The notes beneath the pieces were generated by a model. That model was given only the letters and a program-made list of their open reading frames with translations, ran no database searches and was not told the DNA's origin. The position numbers were made by a program, and so were the translations under genes. Below, piece after piece: positions 57,880-64,000 of a stretch of DNA of 64,000 bases (position 1 is its first letter; every line of letters starts with the position of its first letter). The DNA is from Caballeronia peredens (GTDB lineage Bacteria; Pseudomonadota; Gammaproteobacteria; Burkholderiales; Burkholderiaceae). The stretch covers positions 310,001 to 374,000 of the forward strand of contig FCOH02000003.1 in NCBI GenBank assembly GCA_001544595.2. Direction: 5' to 3'.

Positions 57880-58653
57880 TTATCTGCCATAAGCCATCAT
57901 CGGAGCCTCCGGGCATCGTACCGGTTCCCACTCAAAAGATAAATCTACAGAATGCAAATCGATATCGGGGTGATGCGTGTGCACCATGTAATTGAAGAGC
58001 GGATGACGGGCTTCTTCCCAGCGCTGGCGCGCCGCAGCGACATCTTTCGCCAGCACGCGGTGCGGCAGGCCGCCGACGTGCGACATCGGCAGGAATTCGC
58101 CGGCGCCGAAAACATCCTTGAAGAGCATCGCCTCATACTCCCGATCCAGCGGCGAACGCGCCGTGATCACCATGTAATCGATCTCGTGCATTTCGCAGAA
58201 CATCCAGAGCGCCTTGCACAACGCCACCTTGACCACCCGCCCCATCATCCCGCCCGCGACGCCCAGACGCGTCGCTTCCGCGAGACGGCTCGTCGCCAGA
58301 TGCTCGGGCAGACGCACCGACTGCTCGACGGCGAGCGGCGCATAGGCATTCGTCTGAACGCGCATGGTGCCGAGCGGCGCACCGTCGAGCCGCGATTCCG
58401 CGAGCAGCACGACCGTGCCGCGATCGCGATCCGCGGTTTCGATCGTCATCGTTTCGGCGAATTCAGGCAGATGCCGGCTGTATGCCGAACGCCGGATCGA
58501 GACGGCCTTTTGCAGCCCTTCATCATCACGGACGATACGGATAGTAAACGGCATCCGCTCCGATTTCTGAAGTGCGGGCACCACGGTGAGAGTCGGGCGA
58601 ACCGCCGGTTCGGTTTGGTTAGCGGCGGCGTTGGCAAGGTTCGAACGTTCCAT
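57880..58653 (-). CDS. FeeM-like N-acyltransferase (GNAT-fold)
   Basis: This 257-residue protein has a 35-residue low-complexity N-terminus, then a GNAT-type fold related to N-acyl amino acid synthases (FeeM) and acyl-homoserine lactone synthases. Visible parts are VSIRRSAYSRHLPEFAE, LGTMRVQTNAYAPLAVEQS, a central EATRLGVAGG, KALWMFCEMHEIDYMVITARSPLDREYEAMLF and HVGGLPHRVLA. The family transfers an acyl chain from acyl-ACP to an amino acid. The product is not deducible. It lies just upstream of the GGDEF-EAL gene, same strand. A strong leader hairpin lies upstream (58688-58731). Confidence 0.7.
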   Translation of the reverse strand: MERSNLANAAANQTEPAVRPTLTVVPALQKSERMPFTIRIVRDDEGLQKAVSIRRSAYSRHLPEFAETMTIETADRDRGTVVLLAESRLDGAPLGTMRVQTNAYAPLAVEQSVRLPEHLATSRLAEATRLGVAGGMMGRVVKVALCKALWMFCEMHEIDYMVITARSPLDREYEAMLFKDVFGAGEFLPMSHVGGLPHRVLAKDVAAARQRWEEARHPLFNYMVHTHHPDIDLHSVDLSFEWEPVRCPEAPMMAYGR

Positions 58654-58687
58654 TTGTAAACCCCATTTTTTCTTGGCGATTGGAAAG

Positions 58688-58731
58688 GCGCCGCGTGATA
58701 AGGAATTTTTGGTTGGTTCCTCACACGGCGC
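58688..58731 (-). promoter_or_regulatory. Nested stem-loop in the leader of the FeeM-type gene
   Basis: GCGCCGCGTGA (58688-58698) pairs with TCACACGGCGC (58721-58731) at 10 of 11 positions; inside, GGAA pairs with TTCC. It ends 35 bases before the start codon. It could be a leader regulator or a protein-binding site; no known riboswitch class is recognised. Confidence 0.5.
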
Positions 58732-59126
58732 TTCGAGCCTCTCACGAAGTCAAATGACGGGGTGCGCGCTTGCCACTGTTTCTCAGCAACTTTCGGGCTA
58801 TAAAAATGGAAGAAAGCTTCTAATCGACGAACCTGTCGCCGGGTAGCCGCCGAAATCCGAAATATGCATATGTCGCATAGGAATATGCGTGCCGGAAAAG
58901 AGTGAAGGGAGACGAGGGCGAGCAACCACCTGTTACGCGAGAGGCTTCTCGAAGAATAGCCTTCGCAGAACGCTTGCGGCGCATCGCGTAAACGCTGGAA
59001 AACATTAAAAAAAAGGGACACGGTAACGTTTGCGACGGCATTCGTTTCGCAGATTGTGCGAAACATCGAAAACGCAAAATGTGGGATTTATGAGCCGCGC
59101 GTGCAATCGGCCGTCAATGCAAAAAA
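58732..59126. other. Gene-free stretch of about 400 bp
   Basis: The stretch upstream of the FeeM-type leader is less GC-rich than its surroundings and holds no convincing gene. Frames of 206 and 85 residues on the minus strand lack ribosome sites and domain resemblance. It probably holds the promoter of the FeeM-type gene. Confidence 0.5.
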
Positions 59127-59156
59127 GCGGGCGTCTCCATTAATGGAGACGCCCGC
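59127..59156 (-). terminator. Perfect 30-base palindrome terminator
   Basis: Two 15-base arms beginning GCGGGCGTCTCCATT are exact inverse copies without a spacer. A run of six A residues precedes it on the + strand, so the minus-strand transcript ends in U6. It serves the gene ending at 59213. Confidence 0.85.
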
Positions 59157-59212
59157 CTTTAACACGACATAATCGTGTCGGTTGCATGAATTCGCCGCGG
59201 CGAAACAGAAAA

Positions 59213-59635
59213 TCAGTCGTCGTCGTCGAGCCAGGGAATGTCGACGTCGGTAATGAAGGCGACCATCGCGAGCGGCCGGCCTTCCTGGCGCCCGAGATTG
59301 CCGTCGGCGCGCTGCCACTCGCAGCGGAAGATCGTCGCGGGCGTGTCGGCCAGCAGCGTCACCGTGCGGATCTCGTCCGGATCGTTTTCCTCGACCGGAC
59401 CATCGAGCGATATCAGCAATTGCTGCGGCCACACGCCGTCAGCGGGATCGTAGATCTTGTCGCCGTCGTGAATGACGACGTGCGCCTCGACGCCGATCGT
59501 CGCCGATGCCTCGACGATCATCTTGCCGAGCGCGCGCAGCACCGCGGTGGCGCGGCCCGAGTTGGCCTGACGGATCGCGAGATCGCCGCGCGTCAGCGCC
59601 TGCTCGAGTTTGGGATTGGTTTTCTGTTGCGCCAT
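59213..59635 (-). CDS. Conserved hypothetical protein, 140 aa
   Basis: This acidic 140-residue soluble protein starts at 59635 behind GAGAGAG. The first half is helical (GDLAIRQANSGRATAVLRALG) and then alpha/beta (SATIGVEAHVVIHDGDKIYDP). It ends with an Asp-rich tail, PWLDDDD. No known domain is recognised. It has its own strong terminator. The function is unknown. Confidence 0.75.
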   Translation of the reverse strand: MAQQKTNPKLEQALTRGDLAIRQANSGRATAVLRALGKMIVEASATIGVEAHVVIHDGDKIYDPADGVWPQQLLISLDGPVEENDPDEIRTVTLLADTPATIFRCEWQRADGNLGRQEGRPLAMVAFITDVDIPWLDDDD

Positions 59636-59962
59636 CTATCTCTCTCAAGGGTGTGTAGCAACTTTCGACGAGCCGTGCCCGCTTTAAGTTGCAGGCGAAT
59701 CTTAGCGCTGCAACAACAAAGATAGGTCGCGCGGGCGGCCGCGGCAAACCGGACGACGCCGGAATCGTCCCGACGGATGGCCGGATCGCCCGCTCAAGTT
59801 TGCGCGCGACCGGCCGATATTGCGCTCATCCCCACCGAAACGCGTGACTGCCGTGCCGTCAATCGATCTGAGTGCTCATCTCCGCGTTCGTCCGCCGACG
59901 CGCGCGTTCCGTTCGCCGCCGCCGGGCGCTGTGCGGTCCGCGCCGGAAATCGTCGTCTGAAC
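59636..59962. other. Gap between divergent genes, about 330 bp
   Basis: An ATG-started frame enters from 59777 into the EAL gene, but its first 62 codons look non-coding (Arg/Cys/Ser-rich, no motif). If the GTG at 59963 is the start, this is a divergent promoter region. No clear operator was found. Confidence 0.45.
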
Positions 59963-61183
59963 GTGGCGACCGCTCAGACGGACATCGTCGACGGCATCAC
60001 GCTGCGCACGCACCTGCAGCCGATCTACAGCCTGCCGCATCAGCGCGAAGTCGGCTACGAGGCGCTTCTGCGCGGCGACGCGGGCGGCGGCGCGCTCGTC
60101 GGACCGTTCGACCTGTTCGGACGGGCGATCGTCGCGGGCAAGCTGATCGAGCTCGACCGCCTGAGCCACCTCACGCATCTGCACAACGCGGCACCGCTTC
60201 TGCGGGACGCGCAGTGGCTCTTCGTCAACATCAATCCGGCGACGTTCACGCATCCGGGCTATGCCGCGCGGCTCGCGGCGCTCGCTCGCGAAGCGGGACT
60301 CGCGCCGGAGCGGCTCGTGATCGAAGTGCTGGAATCCGGCGGCACGGATCTGGCCGAAATCTCGCGCGCGACGCATGCGTTCCGGGCGCAGGGCTTTCTC
60401 GTCGCGGTGGACGATTTCGGCGCGGGACACTCCAATATCGACCGGCTGCTCACGCTCAAGCCGGATATCGTCAAGCTCGACCGCAGCCTCGTGCGCACGA
60501 AAAGCGCGCACATGCGCGACGCGCTAATGCCCAAACTCGTCGATCTGCTGCACGAATCGGGCATGTTCGTGGTCGCGGAAGGCATCGAGACCGGCGAGGA
60601 TCTGATGCTCGCGGCGCGCTCGAACGTCGATTTCGTGCAGGGCTATCTGTTCGGTCTGCCGGCGGCGCGGCTCGCCGAGCGCGGCGCGGCGACGCCGCTG
60701 TTCGAAGACGTCTTCGACGCTCTCGCCCAAATGCGCCGCACCGAGCGGCTCGCGGGCGATCTGCTCCTGCTGCCGTATCGCTCGAAACTCACCCAGGCGG
60801 CGGCGCGCTTCGGGGCGGGCGCGGCGACCGAAACCGCTTGCGCCGATATGCTCGCCCTGCCCTGCACGCTCAGTTGCTTCTTCCTCGATCAGGGCGGCCG
60901 CGAATTCATGCCGGGCCTGGCCGGCGTGGCCGCGAAAGCGCCAAGCGAGCGTTTCGCGCCGATCGCGGATCCGTCGACCGGACGCTGGGATAACCGGCCT
61001 TATTTCGTCGATGCGCACGCCAATCCGCAACAGGTGATCACGAGCGCGCCGTATCTTTCGGTGACGGGGACCTCGCTGTGCGTGACGCTCACGATCGCCG
61101 TGCAGCGCGCGGGCAAGCCGGTGGTGATCGGCGCGGATCTCGACTGGTGCAGGTTGATCGAGGCGGCGCCCGCGATCTTCTGA
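59963..61183 (+). CDS. EAL-domain phosphodiesterase with C-terminal sensor domain
   Basis: This 406-residue cytosolic protein has an EAL domain at residues 8-245 with all marks: GYEALLRG, FVNINPATF, VIEVLES, VDDFGAGHSNID, IVKLDRSLV, VVAEGIET and FVQGYLFG. It should hydrolyse c-di-GMP to pGpG. The last 130 residues (DNRPYFVDAHANPQQVITSAPYLS, in part, and VVIGADLDW) resemble a Cache/PDC-type sensor, unusual after an EAL domain and without membrane segments. GTG 59963 is preferred; ATG 59777 would add 62 doubtful residues. Confidence 0.88.
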   Translation: MATAQTDIVDGITLRTHLQPIYSLPHQREVGYEALLRGDAGGGALVGPFDLFGRAIVAGKLIELDRLSHLTHLHNAAPLLRDAQWLFVNINPATFTHPGYAARLAALAREAGLAPERLVIEVLESGGTDLAEISRATHAFRAQGFLVAVDDFGAGHSNIDRLLTLKPDIVKLDRSLVRTKSAHMRDALMPKLVDLLHESGMFVVAEGIETGEDLMLAARSNVDFVQGYLFGLPAARLAERGAATPLFEDVFDALAQMRRTERLAGDLLLLPYRSKLTQAAARFGAGAATETACADMLALPCTLSCFFLDQGGREFMPGLAGVAAKAPSERFAPIADPSTGRWDNRPYFVDAHANPQQVITSAPYLSVTGTSLCVTLTIAVQRAGKPVVIGADLDWCRLIEAAPAIF

Positions 61184-61217
61184 GCGCGGGTCGGGCCGCC
61201 GGAGTCGCCTGCGTCGC

Positions 61218-62207
61218 TCAGACCGCTGCGCTCCTGACCTGCGCGATCGCGTCGGCAAGCGCCGCCGCGCCCGCGCGCAACGCGGCGAGATTGCCCGGCT
61301 CGAAGGTCCAGTGCCCCGCCGCGTTCACGACCGCCAGTTCCGCGCCCGGCCAGTGCGCGGCCAGATCGAGCGCCTGATCGGCCGGGCAGACCATGTCGAA
61401 GCGACCGTGCACGATCCGGCAAGGCAAATGCGCAATCCGCGCGACGAGCGGCAGAAGCGGCACCGGCGGCAACTCGTTCGCCATGTAGTGACGTTCGAGC
61501 AGCGCCATCGAAATGGCCGCGGCGTTGGCCTCAGCGCTCGGCCGCTTGTCTTCCTCGGTCGGTTCTTTCTCCGGCTTGTTGACGACGGACAGCGTCGTCT
61601 CATAGTGCGTCCAGGCGCGCGCGAGCCGCGTGCCAGCTTCGTCGAAGCGGGCGAGCGGCGCCTCGGTCAGCTCCAGAATCTGCTGCGCGCTGGCCGGGCG
61701 CTTGCCGCAGGCCGCTTCGATCGCATCGAGAAACGCGCGATGCGCCTCCGGAAACACGCGGCGCACGTCCCACAGGAACCAGTCGATGTCTTCCCGGCGC
61801 GCCAGAAAAACGCCGCGCAGCAGGAATCCGAGACAGCGCTCCGGATGCGCGATACCGTACGCGAGGCCGAGCGTCGTGCCCCACGAGCCGCCGAAAAGCG
61901 CCCATTGCGCAATATTCAACGCGACGCGCAGTTTCTCCATGTCGCCGACGAGCGCGTCGATACCGTTGTGTTCCAGCCTGCCGAAGGGCGTCGACTTGCC
62001 GCAGCCGCGCTGATCGAAGAACACGACGCGCCATTTGTCCTGCTCGAGTACCTCGGCCCATTTCAGATTCATCGCGCCGCCGGGCCCGCCATGCACGACG
62101 AGCAGCGCGGGCGCGTCGCGCGGTCCCTGGGCGCGCCAGTAGATCGAATGACCGTCGCCTACGTCGAGCATGCCTTCGTCGAATTCCTTCGGCGATTGAG
62201 TTTCCAT
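61218..62207 (-). CDS. pip: Prolyl aminopeptidase
   Basis: This 329-residue alpha/beta hydrolase of the S33 family has the oxyanion motif VVHGGPGGAMN, FFDQRGCGKSTP, and the nucleophile elbow FGGSWGTTLGLAYG. The catalytic His is near the end (NAAGHWTFEPG). It removes N-terminal proline from peptides. It is convergent with the EAL gene and divergent from plsC. Confidence 0.93.
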   Translation of the reverse strand: METQSPKEFDEGMLDVGDGHSIYWRAQGPRDAPALLVVHGGPGGAMNLKWAEVLEQDKWRVVFFDQRGCGKSTPFGRLEHNGIDALVGDMEKLRVALNIAQWALFGGSWGTTLGLAYGIAHPERCLGFLLRGVFLARREDIDWFLWDVRRVFPEAHRAFLDAIEAACGKRPASAQQILELTEAPLARFDEAGTRLARAWTHYETTLSVVNKPEKEPTEEDKRPSAEANAAAISMALLERHYMANELPPVPLLPLVARIAHLPCRIVHGRFDMVCPADQALDLAAHWPGAELAVVNAAGHWTFEPGNLAALRAGAAALADAIAQVRSAAV

Positions 62208-62383
62208 TGCGATGGTTCCTTGCCGGATGGGCTTTGCGCAAAAACGCGGGAATCCATTGTTGCATCGCTCGCGCGAGCCCGCACGACGCGCGCGCCGCGC
62301 CGAGCGAAAGAGCGTGATTTTTCCGATACGTTATGCTTGCGGATTCCCGCCGTCCGTCACTCATCCGTCATCTTACGAATTCG

Positions 62384-63097
62384 ATGCGCCGCACCCTCGT
62401 CAAGTGGCTCTTTGCAACCTATCTGCTCGGCAGCGGCATCGTGTGGTCGATCCTGATCCTGCCGCTGTTTCCGTTCGTCGGCCGCAACGGACGCTACCGG
62501 CTTGCGAGGCTCTGGTGCCGCGCGATGGTCACGATGATGCGCGTCATCACCGGCGTCACCTGCTCGATCGAAGGGCTGGAGCATCTGCCGGACGGACCGT
62601 GCATCATCCTGTCGCGGCACGAGTCCACGTGGGAGACGCTGTCCTTCATGGCGCTCTTTCCGCGCCGCATCAGCTTCGTGTTCAAGCACGAACTCATGAG
62701 CATTCCGTTCTTCGGCTGGGTCCTGCGCGGACTCGACATGGTGCATCTCGATCGCGGCTCGCTCCGTCAGGCGCATCTGGCGGTGACGCGCGAGTGCGCC
62801 GCGCGGCTGAAAAAAGGCGATGCGGTCGTGATCTTTCCGGAAGGCACGCGCGTCGCGCACGATGCGCCGCTCAAGCTCGCCTCGGGCGGCGTGCGCCTCG
62901 CCTGCGCGACGAAGGTGCCGGTCGTGCCGGTCGTGCACGACGCCGGCCGCGTCTGGCCCGCGAAGGGCTGGCCGGATCACGGCGGGCATATCCGCGTGAT
63001 CGTCACGCCCTGTCTACCGCTCGATTGCGAGATTCCGCAGGAATTGAACCGCCTCGCGCAAAAACAGATGGACGAGGCGCTGGCCGAACTGCGCTGA
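62384..63097 (+). CDS. 1-acyl-glycerol-3-phosphate acyltransferase (PlsC type)
   Basis: This is a membrane acyltransferase of about 237 residues with an N-terminal helix (LVKWLFATYLLGSGIVWSIL). The acyltransferase motif reads SRHESTWETLS, with the catalytic His and a Glu in place of the usual Asp of HX4D. FPEGTRVA and a Pro-rich V-P-V-V segment follow. It acylates lysophosphatidate. The start is either ATG 62384 (MRRTLVKW) or 62333; neither has a good ribosome site. Confidence 0.9.
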   Translation: MRRTLVKWLFATYLLGSGIVWSILILPLFPFVGRNGRYRLARLWCRAMVTMMRVITGVTCSIEGLEHLPDGPCIILSRHESTWETLSFMALFPRRISFVFKHELMSIPFFGWVLRGLDMVHLDRGSLRQAHLAVTRECAARLKKGDAVVIFPEGTRVAHDAPLKLASGGVRLACATKVPVVPVVHDAGRVWPAKGWPDHGGHIRVIVTPCLPLDCEIPQELNRLAQKQMDEALAELR

Positions 63098-63107
63098 ACC
63101 CGGCGCG

Positions 63108-63476
63108 TCAGTAGAGCGGTCGCTTCTTCGCGGCGCACAGGCGATTGACCGCCGCGATCAGCGTTTCCATATCGACCGGCTTGCGCAGATAGCCGTCGTA
63201 ACTGACGAACGCCGGCGGATTCGGATGGCCCGAAATCATCAGGAAAGGAATGTGCGCGAGCGCGGTGTCGTTTTTCATGGTCTGGCACAGCAACGCGCCG
63301 CCCAGGCCCGGCATCATCCAGTCGGACACGACGATGTCCACCGTCCGCTCGCCCAGGATCGCCAGCGCTCCGTTGCCATCGAACGCGCATAAGACGGTGC
63401 AATCCTCGCCCTGCATGCAGAGCGTCCAGGCTTCGATGGTGGCGGGGTCGTCGTCGACGAGCAGAATGGTCTTCAT
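63108..63476 (-). CDS. Stand-alone response regulator receiver protein
   Basis: This 122-residue CheY-like protein has the acid pocket TILLVDDDP, the phospho-acceptor Asp in IVVSDWMMPGLGG, the Thr/Ser switch in LMISGHP and the Lys in GYLRKPVD. It has no output domain, so it works through a partner. The start is at 63476 or, less likely, 63524. No histidine kinase is in the window. Confidence 0.9.
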   Translation of the reverse strand: MKTILLVDDDPATIEAWTLCMQGEDCTVLCAFDGNGALAILGERTVDIVVSDWMMPGLGGALLCQTMKNDTALAHIPFLMISGHPNPPAFVSYDGYLRKPVDMETLIAAVNRLCAAKKRPLY

Positions 63477-63702
63477 CTTGCGAACATATTCGGGTGCGAT
63501 GCGTGCATGCGGCTGAGGAATCATGACGATGCTGTCAGGCAACGCGGCCGGCGGCCCGCGCACAACCTGAGTGTGACCGCCGCCACGCGCGTTTGTTGCA
63601 GTCACTCCATAGCGTCGCCGCTTTTTGTCATAGTATTTCTTTCCCGCGAAATCCGCGCGGTAAATACTGTTTCAGCAACTTGCGCGCCGCTTCGTCCATC
63701 GG

Positions 63703-64000
63703 TCATTTGCGCGCGGCGCGGGACCGCCCGGCTTCGCGGAGCGCATCGACCAGCGTTTCCTCGACCGGCGTGCGCGCCGCATCGTTGCGACGGATCAGGC
63801 CGATGGGCTCGTCGGTGCCCGCGAAGGGCATCGGCAGCGCGGTGAGCAGGCCGAGCGCGATATCCTGCTCCACCGCGCCCGCAGGCACGAACCACACGGC
63901 GTCGTTGTTCATCGCGAGCGAGCGTCCGAGCGACACCGACAAGGTTTCGACGAGCGCCGTCAGCGCATGCGCGCCGAACGCGGTCAGCACGCTCTCCGCA
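63703..64000 (-). CDS. LysR-family regulator (PcaQ-like), C-terminal part
   Basis: This is the last 99 codons of a gene that enters from beyond the window. The sequence AVWFVPAGAVEQDIALG and PIGLIRRNDAARTPVEETL resembles the C-terminal half of PcaQ/GbpR LysR regulators, which activate protocatechuate (pca) genes. The DNA-binding part is outside. If correct, pca genes should lie just beyond base 64000. Confidence 0.7.
   Translation of the reverse strand, partial: AESVLTAFGAHALTALVETLSVSLGRSLAMNNDAVWFVPAGAVEQDIALGLLTALPMPFAGTDEPIGLIRRNDAARTPVEETLVDALREAGRSRAARK

Noticed and set aside
58446..59066. 206-codon minus frame upstream of the FeeM-type gene
   Set aside because: It runs out of frame into the FeeM-type gene, lacks a ribosome site and shows no domain.

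Overview
The window is high-GC chromosomal DNA from a beta-proteobacterium, most likely a Burkholderiaceae member of the Paraburkholderia/Caballeronia type. The basis is codon usage, a DUF4148 protein, a Pseudomonas-type hut pathway, an iaaA-gsiABCD operon, HutD, and a FeeM-like acyltransferase. No rRNA, tRNA, CRISPR array, phage or transposase gene was seen. Gene density is normal for a chromosome. Most long antisense open frames are by-products of high GC.

Layout. 1-1.3 kb: end of a lysine/alanine-rich histone H1-like protein and two small hypothetical proteins. 1.3-4.2 kb: MocR regulator divergent from a beta-alanine/omega-amino acid aminotransferase. 4.3-8.9 kb: HlyD-DHA2-NodT tripartite efflux operon with a thioesterase, behind a promoter holding a perfect palindrome. 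9-10.7 kb: LysR regulator divergent from an AhpD-like gene. 10.7-13.5 kb: NfeD/slipin pair and a BON-like periplasmic protein. 13.6-15.4 kb: YjbQ and an aspartate carbamoyltransferase fused to an N-terminal helix-turn-helix. 15.5-17.1 kb: BrnT/BrnA-like module and CDP-diacylglycerol pyrophosphatase. 17.2-25.4 kb: reductive pyrimidine catabolism operon (amidohydrolase, preT, preA, NCS1 transporter, hydA) divergent from a RutR-like TetR, with an 18-bp palindrome between them. 25.4-25.7 kb: degenerate 15-bp tandem repeats.

26.4-31.4 kb: hutH-hutC-hutD-hutF-hutG. 31.6-32.8 kb: GNAT, CrcB and a small protein. 32.9-42.1 kb: one long operon (rpiR-type regulator, iaaA, gsiA, gsiB, gsiC, gsiD, P1 peptidase, M55 D-aminopeptidase) for peptide uptake and breakdown. 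42.3-48.6 kb: MscS channel, LysR, YciI, OmpA-family protein, GlsB-type membrane protein. 48.7-51.6 kb: hutI and hutU, separated from the other hut genes by about 17 kb but preceded by the same type of operator. 51.8-54.7 kb: Lrp/LysE pair and a ROK regulator. 54.8-64 kb: a membrane GGDEF-EAL protein beside a FeeM-like acyltransferase, a second EAL protein, prolyl aminopeptidase, PlsC, a stand-alone receiver protein, and the C-terminal part of a PcaQ-like LysR regulator.

The metabolic theme is nitrogen and carbon scavenging. Uracil/thymine is reduced and opened to beta-alanine, which the aminotransferase at 2.9 kb can deaminate. Histidine goes to glutamate, and peptides are imported and hydrolysed. 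The best candidates for something under-described are the HTH-PyrB fusion with two related palindromes, the 15-bp tandem repeat tract, and the BrnT frame running through a shortened BrnA.
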